Shown: positions 1-8,921 of the stretch, in pieces
How positions within the stretch are numbered: position 1 is the stretch's first letter
How the letters are laid out: each line of letters opens with the position of its first letter
NCBI RefSeq assembly: GCF_016595235.1
Contig: NZ_JAENHL010000008.1
Coordinates: 1,510,624-1,574,623, forward strand
Source: Taklimakanibacter albus
GTDB taxonomy: Bacteria > Pseudomonadota > Alphaproteobacteria > Rhizobiales > Aestuariivirgaceae
Reading direction: 5' to 3'
DNA: 64,000 bases
Translations under genes and position numbers: made by a program
The notes under the pieces: generated by a model
Database searches by the model: none
What the model was told of the DNA's origin: nothing
Seen by the model: only the letters and a program-made list of their open reading frames with translations

Positions 1-1024
1 GGAAATAGACACGCCTGAAGGCGGTGAACGGGCTCGCCCCCAAAGATGTCGCGGCGCGCACCAGATTGGGATTGACCGTCTTCATCACGCTGTAGAGCGG
101 CAGCACGAAGAAGGGCAGGAGAATATGAGTGCCGACGATGATCGTGCCGGTCATATTGTAGATGAGCGCCAGCCTGCCCGCTTCGCCGATCACGCCCAGA
201 CTCGCCAGCGCGTCATTGACCACGCCCTGCTTCTGCAGAAGCGCGATCCAGCTGGTGATGCGCACCAGGATCGATGTCCAGAACGGCAGGAGCACGACGA
301 TCATCAGAAGATTGGCACGGCGCGCCGGCAGATGCGCGAGCAGATAGGCAATCGGATAGGCCAGCAGGAAACAGACGAACGCGGTCAGCGCGCTCACCCA
401 GACGGTGCGGATGAACAGATTGATGTGAAGGCGCTGTCCTTCCGGCTTGGCGATGATGTCGCCCGCCGTATTGCGGGTAAGATCGAGCGCATTCAGATAG
501 TAGTTGAACGTATAACGATCGCCGGCATTGCGGATGGCGCCGAAGATCTCAGGCTCACCCCAACGCTTGTCGATGGTGATGAAAGCCTGGCGTGGATCAG
601 CGTCCGTCACGGCATCGAGCTTGCGGCCTGTCGCCTGCAGAAGACTGCGGGCGCCGGGCGTGTCCTGATTGAGGCGGGCGCCGATGACGCCCAGCGAGCC
701 GTTGGCCTTGGCCTTCTCGATATCCCTCTTCAGTCCCAGATAGGCCGCATCGGAAGGCAGGCCATCGGCCGGCGACCAGGATTGGAGCGCGATCAAGGTC
801 TCCGGCAGGCCCTCGGCGACAACGGGATTGTCGATGCTCTTGAACAGAAGAAGACCGACCGGAATGAGAAAGGCGAAAGCGATCAGGACGATCAGCGGCA
901 GCACCAGCATCGCCGCGCTAAAGGTCTGGCGGCGCTCGACCCGCCGCGCCGCTCTTTCGATATCGGCCGGCATGGCGACCGGGCTCGCCCCGGCCATCTG
1001 CGCGGCGGAGAGGGGCGCCGACAT
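1..1024 (-). CDS. ABC transporter permease, PotB/opine type (3' end beyond window)
   Basis: Inner-membrane permease of a spermidine/putrescine-type ABC importer. Read on the minus strand from an ATG at 1024, the frame stays open to the window edge, so about 341 residues are visible and the C-terminus is missing. A first membrane helix lies near residues 35-60, then a long polar periplasmic stretch (about 65-195), then further helices. Near the cut end is the EAA-loop pattern RAATSLGASPFTAFRR, which contacts the ATPase. The ATG directly follows the stop of the ATPase gene (TGAATG), so the two are cotranscribed. A second permease probably follows outside the window. Confidence 0.85.
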   Translation of the reverse strand, partial: MSAPLSAAQMAGASPVAMPADIERAARRVERRQTFSAAMLVLPLIVLIAFAFLIPVGLLLFKSIDNPVVAEGLPETLIALQSWSPADGLPSDAAYLGLKRDIEKAKANGSLGVIGARLNQDTPGARSLLQATGRKLDAVTDADPRQAFITIDKRWGEPEIFGAIRNAGDRYTFNYYLNALDLTRNTAGDIIAKPEGQRLHINLFIRTVWVSALTAFVCFLLAYPIAYLLAHLPARRANLLMIVVLLPFWTSILVRITSWIALLQKQGVVNDALASLGVIGEAGRLALIYNMTGTIIVGTHILLPFFVLPLYSVMKTVNPNLVRAATSLGASPFTAFRRVYF

Positions 1025-2116
1025 TCAGGCCTCCATCAGATCGAGCGCCAGGCAGTCCCGCGATGCCCAGCCGATCGACACGGACGCCCCGGCGACGAGT
1101 GTCGCCGCGGCGCCATTGGTGTTGGGAAGCTTGACGACGAAAGGCGTCGGCCCCAGCCCACGCAAATGCGCGCGTATATGGTCGCCATGATAGAGGACGC
1201 TCTCGACTTCGCCGGCGATGACCGTGTCGACCTCCCCCGCCTGGGGCGAGATCTTCACGCGCTCGGGGCGGATCGACAAGGTCGTCGGCTCGGCGGTGGC
1301 ATGGACGCCGACCTTGCGGGCCCTGACCGTGACGCCCGGCGCGATCTCGACCAGGCAGTCGTCGTCGATGATCTTGCGCACGACTCCCTGCAGCCGGTTG
1401 TTCTCGCCGATGAAGCCCGCGACGAAAGAATTGCCGGGGCGCTCATACAGCTCCTTGGGCGGACAGATCTGCTGGATGATGCCGTCATTGAAGACGGCGA
1501 CCCGGTCCGACATGGTCAGGGCCTCGGACTGATCATGGGTTACATAAACGACAGTCACGCCAAGCCGGGCATGGATCTGCTTGATCTCATATTGCATCTG
1601 CTCGCGCAGATTCTTGTCGAGCGCCCCAAGCGGCTCGTCCATCAGCACGAGGCGCGGTTCGAAAATCAGCGCCCGTGCGAGCGCCACGCGCTGCTGCTGG
1701 CCGCCCGACAATTGGCTGGGTCTACGATCGGCAAAAGGCGTCAACCGCACCATGGCGAGCGATTTCTCGACCCGGTCACGGAGCTCGGCTGCGGGAAGCT
1801 TGCGCACCTCCAGCGGGAAAGCGAGATTCTCCGCCACGCTCATATTGGGAAAGAGCGCATAGTTCTGGAACACCATGCCGATGCCGCGTTTCTGCGGCGG
1901 CAGACGCGTCATATGCTGCCCGGCAATGACGATCTCGCCGGTTGTCGGCGTCTCGAAGCCGGCCAGCATCATCAGGACCGTGGTTTTTCCCGAGCCCGAC
2001 GGCCCCAGCAAAGTGAGGAACTCGCCCTCGCTCACCTCGAGGTCGAGATTCTTCACGACGAGCTGCTTGCCGTCATAGGTCTTCTGGATGCCGCGGAGGG
2101 AAACGAGCGAGGTCAT
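1025..2116 (-). CDS. ABC transporter ATP-binding protein, PotA-like
   Basis: Cytoplasmic ATPase (363 aa) powering the importer formed with the flanking permease and binding protein. Walker A GPSGSGKTT is at residues 38-46, the Q-loop Gln near 84, the signature LSGGQ at 136-140, Walker B LVLMDE at 156-161 and the switch His near 194. A C-terminal TOBE-like region of about 120 residues follows, as in the PotA/MalK group. The family imports polyamines, opines or iron; substrate cannot be read from the ATPase. It is the second gene of a binding protein-ATPase-permease operon. Confidence 0.9.
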   Translation of the reverse strand: MTSLVSLRGIQKTYDGKQLVVKNLDLEVSEGEFLTLLGPSGSGKTTVLMMLAGFETPTTGEIVIAGQHMTRLPPQKRGIGMVFQNYALFPNMSVAENLAFPLEVRKLPAAELRDRVEKSLAMVRLTPFADRRPSQLSGGQQQRVALARALIFEPRLVLMDEPLGALDKNLREQMQYEIKQIHARLGVTVVYVTHDQSEALTMSDRVAVFNDGIIQQICPPKELYERPGNSFVAGFIGENNRLQGVVRKIIDDDCLVEIAPGVTVRARKVGVHATAEPTTLSIRPERVKISPQAGEVDTVIAGEVESVLYHGDHIRAHLRGLGPTPFVVKLPNTNGAAATLVAGASVSIGWASRDCLALDLMEA

Positions 2117-2180
2117 GTGCAGTTGAAAATCCGATCAAAGAAAAACCGTGGCGGCAGAGGCCGCCACGGCAGTGCCCCGG

Positions 2181-3245
2181 TTATTGCGCGAGCCAGGCGT
2201 TGAAGCGTTCCTTGAGGTCGTCGAGATTGTCCGACCAGAATTGCGCATCGATGCGCTGCGCGTTGGTCAGGTTCTCCGGATTGGTCATCATATATTGCTT
2301 CATGTCGACATTGGCGGTCGGATGTTTACCGACCAGCGCGATGGCGGAAGGCCGTGCCGGCGCATAACCGGCGCGCGTGGCGAGCTCGGCGAGGCGTTCG
2401 GGCGCGCTGGCGAAGCGGATGAACTCCTGGGCTTCCTTCTTGTGCGGCGAGCCCAACGGGATCATCCAGGTGTCGAGGTCGTAGAGCATGCCGTCATAGA
2501 GAATGCCGAAGGGCTTCTTGTCGTCGAGGATCGGCCCGACGAGACGGGCGGCGAAGGAGACCGCCATGGTGACCTCGCCGTCATTGAGGAGCTGCGGCGG
2601 CTGGGCGCCGGCTTCCCACCACACGACATCGCCCTTGATCGTGTCGAGCTTCTTGAAGGCGCGGTCGACGCCCTCCGGAGTCGCCAGCACCGTGTAGACA
2701 TCCTTGGCGGGAACGCCGTCGGCCATCAAAGCGAATTCGAGAGTCGATTCAGGGCGCTTGGGCAGCGCCCGCTTGCCCGGAAATTTCTGCAGGTCGAAGA
2801 AGTCGGCGACCGAGGTCGGCTTGCCTTGCACCTTGCGCTCGTCATAACCGATGACATAACCCCAGACGACGCTGGCGACGCCGCAGTCGGTGATGCTGCC
2901 GGGCAGGAAGTCGTTCTCCATGCCTTGTGTGACCGAGGCATCGATCTTTTCGAGGAAGCCCTCCTCACAGCCCTTCTTGGCGAAGGCGGAATCGCCGATC
3001 ACCACATCCCAGGTCACGTTCTTGGCGTCGACCTGAGCGCGGATCTGACCGAGATTGCCGTTCCAGTCCTCCGATTTGACGGTGATGCCGGTCGCCTTGC
3101 CGAAAGGCTCGTAGAATGAGGTGGTCTGCACCTGGGTATAGAGGCCGCCCCAAGACACGACCGTCACCGTGCCTTCGGCCTGCGCCGCCGCCGCACATGC
3201 GGCAAACCCGATCGAACCCAGCAATATGCGGAAAATCGTCTTCAT
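2181..3245 (-). CDS. ABC transporter periplasmic binding protein, PotD/opine type
   Basis: Extracellular solute-binding protein of family 1/PotD type, 354 aa from the ATG at 3245. That start is chosen because a strong ribosome site (GGAGGAAGG) precedes it and it opens a clean signal peptide (MKTIFRILLGSIGFAACAA, cleaved after AQA); the longer open frame upstream reads through the promoter. Mature sequence starts with VTVVSWGGLYTQ, typical of polyamine/opine binders. It is the first gene of the importer operon. A 15-bp IclR-like box lies 40 bp upstream, between this gene and the divergent regulator gene. Ligand unknown; linkage to a ureohydrolase makes a guanidino or polyamine compound plausible. 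Confidence 0.88.
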   Translation of the reverse strand: MKTIFRILLGSIGFAACAAAAQAEGTVTVVSWGGLYTQVQTTSFYEPFGKATGITVKSEDWNGNLGQIRAQVDAKNVTWDVVIGDSAFAKKGCEEGFLEKIDASVTQGMENDFLPGSITDCGVASVVWGYVIGYDERKVQGKPTSVADFFDLQKFPGKRALPKRPESTLEFALMADGVPAKDVYTVLATPEGVDRAFKKLDTIKGDVVWWEAGAQPPQLLNDGEVTMAVSFAARLVGPILDDKKPFGILYDGMLYDLDTWMIPLGSPHKKEAQEFIRFASAPERLAELATRAGYAPARPSAIALVGKHPTANVDMKQYMMTNPENLTNAQRIDAQFWSDNLDDLKERFNAWLAQ

Positions 3246-3284
3246 GTCCTTCCTCCTGCCGTTGGACTTACAAATTTCGTTTTT

Positions 3285-3299
3285 CGGAATTATCTTCCG
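3285..3299. promoter_or_regulatory. IclR-like operator box 1
   Basis: CGGAATTATCTTCCG is a perfect inverted repeat with 5-bp arms (CGGAA/TTCCG) and a 5-bp centre. It lies between the divergent binding-protein gene (ATG 3245) and IclR gene. It matches two other boxes at 4280-4294 and 7259-7273 and resembles the known IclR-family site TGGAAATNATTTCCA. Binding by the neighbouring IclR protein is inferred. Confidence 0.6.
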
Positions 3300-3449
3300 T
3301 TTTTTGATATTTTGGTCTAGACAAGGCAGGTCTGTCAACGGCCTTTTCTTGCGGAGGCTGTTTCAGGCGCTCCCGATGGGGGGAAGGGCCACTCTTTTGA
3401 CGCGCGGTTTTTTATGGCACATGCTCGAAGCTCAAGGATTCTCAAGACG

Positions 3450-4229
3450 ATGACAGGCCAGGCCTCCACGCCTCTGCAAAGAGCGGCACGTATTCTCGAA
3501 ATTATCGCCGCGGCGCCGGACGGCCTGTCGTTGAGCGAAGTCGCCGAACGTGTCGGGCTGCCGATGCCGTCGGCGCTCAGGCTGCTGCGCAATCTCGTCG
3601 ATGTCGGTTTCGTGGCGACGGAAGGACGGCGCGCCCGCTATCGCCTGGGCACCCGGATGCAGCGCATGTTCCAGATGAGCCTGGGCACCGAAAGGCTGCG
3701 CGGCATCTGCGCCCCTGAACTGCAGGCGCTTGCCGACCGCTTCGATCTGACCGCCTATCTCGCCCGCTTCGGCGATGAACGTGTCGATCTGTGCTGCACC
3801 TTCATGCCGCGTGATGCGGCACGCACCTCGGTTCATCCCGGCCAGAATTTCCCGATCAACGCTTCGGCGGTCGGGCGCGTCCTCTTCGCGCATCAGCCGG
3901 ACGACGTCATCAGCCGCGCCATCGCGCAGCCGATGCGGAAATATCGCCCCGGCACGCAGACCAAGCCGGCAGATGTGCGGCGCGCCATCGAAGAAGCGCG
4001 GGTCAAGGGTTACGCGCTCTCCGACGACGAGCTCGATGAAGCGACGCTCGCCGTCGCGGTGCCGGTGCGCTCCGGTGATGCCGGCGTCGTCTTCAGCCTC
4101 GGTCTTCTGGGCTTGCGCGACGCGTTCCTCGACACGCTGTCAATCCGCGAAAGCGTGGCGATGCTGGGCGACATCGCCGACCGTCTCGGACCGCAATTGG
4201 CCAATCTCGGCAGCGAACCGATCACCTGA
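3450..4229 (+). CDS. IclR family transcriptional regulator
   Basis: Regulator with an N-terminal winged helix (about residues 5-65, PLQRAARILEIIAAAPDGLS then LSEVAERVGLPMPSALRLL) and a C-terminal IclR effector domain (about 80-250). I prefer the ATG at 3450 (259 aa) because IclR proteins usually have about ten residues before the helix; an ATG at 3414 would add twelve residues and has no visible ribosome site. The gene diverges from the ABC importer and precedes the ureohydrolase. Three matching palindromic boxes nearby suggest it controls the importer, the ureohydrolase and the TPP enzyme, and itself. Confidence 0.88.
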   Translation: MTGQASTPLQRAARILEIIAAAPDGLSLSEVAERVGLPMPSALRLLRNLVDVGFVATEGRRARYRLGTRMQRMFQMSLGTERLRGICAPELQALADRFDLTAYLARFGDERVDLCCTFMPRDAARTSVHPGQNFPINASAVGRVLFAHQPDDVISRAIAQPMRKYRPGTQTKPADVRRAIEEARVKGYALSDDELDEATLAVAVPVRSGDAGVVFSLGLLGLRDAFLDTLSIRESVAMLGDIADRLGPQLANLGSEPIT

Positions 4230-4279
4230 ACTTTCCGTCGTGCATTGACAGAAGGTTCGGATTTCGACATTTTATATTC

Positions 4280-4294
4280 CGGAATTTACTTTCA
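4280..4294. promoter_or_regulatory. IclR-like operator box 2
   Basis: CGGAATTTACTTTCA lies 24 bp before the preferred GTG start of the ureohydrolase gene. The arms match box 1 imperfectly, and the surrounding 29 bp are nearly the same as box 3 upstream of the TPP enzyme. A second CGGAAT at 4300-4305 follows 20 bp after the first. Confidence 0.55.
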
Positions 4295-4318
4295 ATAATC
4301 GGAATATTGGAAAACCCA

Positions 4319-5275
4319 GTGAAGAACGACCCCCGCTTCCAGCCCTTCGACTCCGCCAAAACCCCACGTTTCGCCGATATCGCCACCTTCCTGCGCACGC
4401 CGCGTCTGCCGATCAGCTCGGAGATCGATATCGCCATTGCCGGCGTTCCCTTCGACATGGGCGTGAATTTCCGCTCCGGCGCCCGCCACGGCCCGGCCGC
4501 GGTGCGCGAGGCCTCGCGCATCATCCGCCAGATCCATCCGACCAGTGGCATCGCGCCCTTCCGCCTGTGCAATGTCGCCGATGTCGGCGATGCCACCGTC
4601 AATGCGCTTGATCCCACCGCCAGCATCGGCCTCATCGAGGCGTTCTTCCACGACATCCACAAGGCCGGCGCGCTGCCGATCGCCATCGGCGGCGATCACA
4701 CCGTGCCGCTGCCGATCCTGCGCGTCATCGCCAAGGACAATCCGGTCGGCGTCGTGCATTTCGATTCACATGCCGACACGCTCGACGAGCTGATGGGCAC
4801 CAAGATCAATCACGCCACCACCTTCCGGCGCGCCGTCGAGGAAGGGCTGGTTGATCCCAAGCGGGTGATCCAGATCGGCCTGCGCGGCAGCCGCTTCAGC
4901 GAGAACGACATCCAATGGGGCGCCGATGCTGGCTTCCGCCTGATCACCATGGACGAATATGAGAAGATCGGCCGTGATGAAGTGCTGCGCGAGATCGACC
5001 GCGTCACCGGCACCGGGCGCACCTATATCACCTTCGACATCGACGGGCTCGATGCCGTCTATGCGATGGGCACCGGTGTGCCGGAGGTCGGTGGTTATTC
5101 GGTGCGCGACGCGCAGGTGATGATCCGCAGCCTGCAGGGCAAACATCTCGTCGGCGCCGACATCTGTGAAGTGGCGCCGGTCTTCGATCCGACCGGACAG
5201 ACCGCGCTCAATGCCGCCAATCTGCTTTTCGAGATGTTGTGCGTGATCGCCGACAGCCGCGCGAAACGCAGCTGA
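4319..5275 (+). CDS. Agmatinase/guanidinobutyrase-family ureohydrolase
   Basis: Cytoplasmic binuclear-manganese hydrolase that splits a guanidino compound into urea and an amine. Metal-site motifs are complete: GGDHT (His127), HFDSHADT (His147, Asp149, His151, Asp153) and FDIDGLD (Asp240, Asp242), followed by a GTGVPEVGG loop, so the chain should be active. Length 318 aa from the GTG at 4319, preceded by GGAA; a TTG at 4307 is the alternative and would place the start beside the operator. The family includes agmatinase, guanidinobutyrase and guanidinopropionase, and sequence alone does not choose. The neighbouring TPP enzyme and shared operator box favour a guanidino-acid substrate. Confidence 0.85.
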   Translation: MKNDPRFQPFDSAKTPRFADIATFLRTPRLPISSEIDIAIAGVPFDMGVNFRSGARHGPAAVREASRIIRQIHPTSGIAPFRLCNVADVGDATVNALDPTASIGLIEAFFHDIHKAGALPIAIGGDHTVPLPILRVIAKDNPVGVVHFDSHADTLDELMGTKINHATTFRRAVEEGLVDPKRVIQIGLRGSRFSENDIQWGADAGFRLITMDEYEKIGRDEVLREIDRVTGTGRTYITFDIDGLDAVYAMGTGVPEVGGYSVRDAQVMIRSLQGKHLVGADICEVAPVFDPTGQTALNAANLLFEMLCVIADSRAKRS

Positions 5276-5308
5276 ACGCCATCCACCAAACGAAAGGGAG
5301 TGCCGACC

Positions 5309-5818
5309 ATGACCAGCCTGGACTTGCTTCGCCCCCTGTTCCGCTATCAGGCCTGGGCCAATGACGACCTGCTCGGCAAGCTGGACGGCCTCGACGCCGT
5401 CCGGCAGGCGCCGGAGCTTCACAGCGCCATCCGGCTAATCAATCACGCTTATGTGGTGGGCCGCATCTTCGCGGCCCATCTCACCGGCGCGCAGCATGGC
5501 TATGCGTCGAGCAACACTGAGGAGACGCCGACGCTGTCCGAGCTGCGCACCAATCTCGCGGCGTCGGACAAGTGGTTTCTCGATTATCTGGACCGCGTGG
5601 TGCCGGAAGAGCTCTCACAACGTGTCGCCTTCCGCTTCACCGACGGCGATCAGGGCGCCATGTCGCGGCAGGAAATGCTGATGCATGTCGCCACCCATGG
5701 CGGCTATCACCGCGGCGAAGTCGGGCGCATCCTGGCGCAGCTTTCGATCATGCCGCCCTGGGATACTTTCGCCGTCTATCTGCACCAGGCTGATCCGTCG
5801 CGCCGGCATAACGTATAA
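5309..5818 (+). CDS. DinB-family protein
   Basis: Four-helix-bundle protein of the DinB/YfiT superfamily (169 aa), which usually carries a metal site of three histidines. Visible candidates are His46 in LINHAYVVG and the C-terminal HVATHGGYHRGEVG block. The ATG at 5309 has the ribosome site AAAGGGAG at good spacing. Many members are thiol-dependent transferases or hydrolases; the role here is unknown. It lies 33 bp after the ureohydrolase gene and is probably cotranscribed with it. Its stop abuts the stop of the convergent oxidase gene. Confidence 0.8.
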   Translation: MTSLDLLRPLFRYQAWANDDLLGKLDGLDAVRQAPELHSAIRLINHAYVVGRIFAAHLTGAQHGYASSNTEETPTLSELRTNLAASDKWFLDYLDRVVPEELSQRVAFRFTDGDQGAMSRQEMLMHVATHGGYHRGEVGRILAQLSIMPPWDTFAVYLHQADPSRRHNV

Positions 5819-7198
5819 TCAGAAGATCTTTCCCGGATTGAGGATCAGGGCCGGATCGAACTGGGTCTTGATCGCTTGCATGATATCCACGCTCGCGCCC
5901 ATCTCGCGGCGCAGATGAGCCTTCTTGCCCTGCCCGATGCCATGCTCGCCGGTGCAGGTGCCGTCCATGGCGAGCGCGCGCTCGACCAGCCGATCATGCG
6001 CCGCCTCGGCGAGCTTGACCTCGTTTTCATCATCAGGGTTGATCAAGAGGCTCACATGAAAATTGCCATCGCCAATGTGACCGACGATCGAGGCGATGAG
6101 ATCCACCGAGGCGAGATCGGCGCGCGTCGCGCGGATGCAGTCGGCGATGCGCGACACCGGCACGCAGACATCGGTCACGAAAATGCGGGCGCCGGGTCGC
6201 AGCAGCGGCTCGGCATGCGCCACCTCATGGCGCGCCTTCCACAGGCGGCTGCGATCTTCCGGTGTCGCCGCCCAGACCGGCTTCGGCAAGTTGAAGTCCT
6301 CGGCCAAGCTTAGGGCAAAAGCGATATCCGCATCTATCGCAGCGGCAGATCCAGAGAACTCAACCAGCAAAGTCGGCTGCTCGGCGAGCCCAAGCTTCGC
6401 ATGGAGGTTGACCGCACATACCGCCACCTCGTCCATGAGTTCGAGCTTGGCGATGCCCAGTCCCGCCTGCATCAGGGCGATCGAATAATCGAGAAGGCTT
6501 TGCACGTCATCGGCCTGGATCCGTGCGGTGCGCAGCGCCTCCGGAACAGGCTGCAGGCGCAGGCACAATTTGGTGATGATGCCGAGCGTGCCTTCCGAGC
6601 CGATAAGCAGGCGCGTCAGATCATAACCGGCGGAGGATTTGCGCGCCCGCCCACCGGTGCGGATGATTTCGCCGGTGCCGAGGACCGCTTCGAGCGCCAG
6701 GACATTCTCGCGCATCGTGCCGTAGCGCACCGCATTGGGGCCCGAGGCGCGCGTCGCGGCCATGCCGCCAAGACTCGCATCGGCGCCCGGATCGACTGGG
6801 AAGAAAAGGCCCGTATCGCGCAAATGAGTATTGAGCGTCATGCGCCGGACACCGGCCTCGACCCAGCAGTCCATATCGGCCGCATTGATCTCGATGATGC
6901 GGTCGAGCTGCGCCAGATCGACCGAGACACCACCAGCCAATGCATTGATCTGGCCTTCCATGCCGGAGCCGGTGCCGAAGGCGATGATCGGCACAGTGTG
7001 ACGCCGGCAAATCTCGACGATCCGAGCGACCTCTGCCGCCTCGCGCGGGTAACACACCGCATCCGGCAAGCCCGGCGGATGCCAGCCCTCGTCGCGCGCA
7101 TGTAGCTCACGCATGCTCTGCCCGGTCGAGCAGCGCTCGCCCAGAAAGCTTTTGAGCTCGGCCAGGCAGGCTTTCAGGTTCGCTTCGCTCGCTCGCAT
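5819..7198 (-). CDS. FAD-linked oxidase, D-lactate dehydrogenase (cytochrome)/GlcD type
   Basis: Flavoprotein of the vanillyl-alcohol-oxidase fold, 459 aa, oxidising a 2-hydroxy acid to a 2-oxo acid. The FAD-binding domain (about 40-215) contains GTGSGMEGQINAL and the DPGADASLGG segment. The C-terminal domain carries GHIGDGNFH (metal/substrate histidines) and GTCTGEHGIGQGKK near the end, both typical of D-lactate dehydrogenase and glycolate oxidase GlcD. It diverges from the TPP enzyme with IclR-like box 3 in between. A role in feeding a 2-oxo acid to that enzyme is possible but inferred. Confidence 0.85.
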   Translation of the reverse strand: MRASEANLKACLAELKSFLGERCSTGQSMRELHARDEGWHPPGLPDAVCYPREAAEVARIVEICRRHTVPIIAFGTGSGMEGQINALAGGVSVDLAQLDRIIEINAADMDCWVEAGVRRMTLNTHLRDTGLFFPVDPGADASLGGMAATRASGPNAVRYGTMRENVLALEAVLGTGEIIRTGGRARKSSAGYDLTRLLIGSEGTLGIITKLCLRLQPVPEALRTARIQADDVQSLLDYSIALMQAGLGIAKLELMDEVAVCAVNLHAKLGLAEQPTLLVEFSGSAAAIDADIAFALSLAEDFNLPKPVWAATPEDRSRLWKARHEVAHAEPLLRPGARIFVTDVCVPVSRIADCIRATRADLASVDLIASIVGHIGDGNFHVSLLINPDDENEVKLAEAAHDRLVERALAMDGTCTGEHGIGQGKKAHLRREMGASVDIMQAIKTQFDPALILNPGKIF

Positions 7199-7258
7199 TT
7201 AGTCCTCATTTTCCAGCACGGCTTGACAAGACTAGCGCAAGCATGAAATTCTATAAAT

Positions 7259-7273
7259 CGGAAATTACTTTCG
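7259..7273. promoter_or_regulatory. IclR-like operator box 3
   Basis: CGGAAATTACTTTCG lies 16 bp before the ATG of the TPP enzyme and 60 bp before the divergent FAD oxidase. The flanking sequence AATAATGGAAT repeats that of box 2 (AATAATCGGAAT). Confidence 0.55.
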
Positions 7274-7289
7274 AATAATGGAATGTTAC

Positions 7290-8921
7290 ATGAGCCGCAC
7301 TGTTGGCGAAAGCCTGCCCTTTCTTCTCAAGGATCTGGGCGTCGATACCGTCTTCGGCCTGCCGGGTGTGCATACGCTGGAATTCTTCCGCGCCATGGAC
7401 CAATCGGGCATCCGGCATGTCGGCGTGCGCCATGAGCAAGGTGCCGGCTTCATGGCCGACGGCTATGCGCGGTCCTCCGGTCGTCCCGGCGTGTGCCTTG
7501 TCATCAGCGGGCCGGGTGTCACCAATGTCGCCACCCCGCTCGGCCAAGCCTATAGCGATTCGATCCCCGTTCTGGCGCTGTCGAGCGTGAATGCGATGGG
7601 CGATTTCGGCATGGGCCGCGGCATGCTGCATGAGATGACCGACCAGCGCGCCGCGACCGCGCCGATCACCGCGCTCAGCGCCACGGCCTTTTCACCCGAT
7701 CAGGTGCCGGTCCTGCTCGAACGGGCTTTCGCGCTCTTCATGTCGACGCGGCCGCGTCCCAATCACATCGCCTTTCCGCTCGACCTCCTGCCGCAGCCCG
7801 CTACTGCCCGCGCGGTGAAGCCGCCGCGGCTGTCGCCGCCAGGCCCTGCCCCCGAACAGATTGCCGAGCTGGCGCAACTGATCAAGACGGCGCAGCAGCC
7901 GGTTCTCATCGCCGGGGGTGGCGCCGTTCATGCTTCCCTTGAGATTATCGAGCTCGCCGAACGTCTCGCGATGCCCGTCGTCACCTCGATCGCCGCCAAG
8001 GGCGTCATCGCCGACGACCATCCACTGTCGCTCAGCACGACCTTGCAGCGGCCGGAGACGCGCCAGCTCATCGCCGCGGCCGATCTCGTCGTCGTGCTGG
8101 GCAGCGAATTGTCGGAGCCCGATCTCTATGTGACGGCCGATTCCGAAAAGACGGGCGGTAGCGACGCCCTGGTCCATGGCAAGCTGACGGTGAAAGGCAA
8201 GTTTGTTCGTATCGACATCGATCCCTCGATCCTCAGCGGCGATCAGCCGCTCGATCTCGGCATTCTCGCCGACAGCGCCCTCAGTTTGCGCGCCCTTCTC
8301 GCTCTGCTGCCCGCCGGAAAGGCGCCGGCACGCCGTGACATTGCGGCGCTGCGCCGGCGCATGCGCGAGGCCGTCACGCCACTCGAAGCCAAACATATCA
8401 AGGTGCTCGACGCGGTGCGGGCGGCGCTCCCCGCTGACGGCTTCGTCGTCGGCGACATGACGCAGATCGCCTATACGGGCTGCGTCCACTATCAGACGCA
8501 ACAACCCCGCACGTGGTTCTTCCCGATGGGCTACGGCACGATGGGGTATGCGCTGCCGGCGGCGATCGGCGCCAAGCTTGCGACGCCGGAGCGTCCCGGC
8601 GTCGTGCTTGCGGGTGACGGCGGATTGCTGTTCACCGTGCAGGAACTCGCGACCGCCGTCGAGCTCGAGCTGCCGCTCGCCATCGTGCTGTGGAACAATG
8701 ACGGGCTCGGCGAGATCAAGGATTTCATGCAAGCGCGCGGCCTGCCGCTCATCAGCGTGAAGCCGCGTAACCCGGATTTCCTCGCGCTCGCGAAATCCTT
8801 CGGCTGCGATGCCGAGCGGCCCGCAAGCCCCGCCGATCTGCAAGCCGCCATCGCCAGCGCCTTCACCAAGAAGAAGCCGACCCTCATCGAAGTGCGCGAG
8901 GACGCCGCCTATCTCGCCTGA
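7290..8921 (+). CDS. Thiamine-pyrophosphate enzyme, acetolactate synthase/2-oxo acid decarboxylase-like
   Basis: TPP-dependent enzyme of 543 aa with the three-domain acetolactate-synthase architecture: N-terminal PYR domain with catalytic Glu49 (GVRHEQGAGFMADG), a central domain, and a C-terminal PP domain with the cofactor motif starting AGDGGLLFTVQEL and ending NNDG. The ATG at 7290 is chosen as the family N-terminus; an ATG at 7278 would lie inside the operator repeat. The family includes the 5-guanidino-2-oxopentanoate decarboxylase AruI of the arginine transaminase route, which feeds a guanidinobutyrase; the nearby ureohydrolase makes that reading attractive. No small regulatory subunit is present, which argues against a biosynthetic acetolactate synthase. 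Confidence 0.8.
   Translation: MSRTVGESLPFLLKDLGVDTVFGLPGVHTLEFFRAMDQSGIRHVGVRHEQGAGFMADGYARSSGRPGVCLVISGPGVTNVATPLGQAYSDSIPVLALSSVNAMGDFGMGRGMLHEMTDQRAATAPITALSATAFSPDQVPVLLERAFALFMSTRPRPNHIAFPLDLLPQPATARAVKPPRLSPPGPAPEQIAELAQLIKTAQQPVLIAGGGAVHASLEIIELAERLAMPVVTSIAAKGVIADDHPLSLSTTLQRPETRQLIAAADLVVVLGSELSEPDLYVTADSEKTGGSDALVHGKLTVKGKFVRIDIDPSILSGDQPLDLGILADSALSLRALLALLPAGKAPARRDIAALRRRMREAVTPLEAKHIKVLDAVRAALPADGFVVGDMTQIAYTGCVHYQTQQPRTWFFPMGYGTMGYALPAAIGAKLATPERPGVVLAGDGGLLFTVQELATAVELELPLAIVLWNNDGLGEIKDFMQARGLPLISVKPRNPDFLALAKSFGCDAERPASPADLQAAIASAFTKKKPTLIEVREDAAYLA

Noticed and set aside
125-2203. Open frame of 692 codons on the plus strand
   Set aside because: It is antisense to a well-supported ABC permease, ATPase and binding-protein end. 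High GC makes long antisense frames common, and its composition (rich in Arg, Asp, His, Gln) is typical of such shadows.
7290-8921. Calling the TPP enzyme a biosynthetic acetolactate synthase
   Set aside because: No regulatory subunit or branched-chain genes adjoin it, and it shares an operator with a ureohydrolase.
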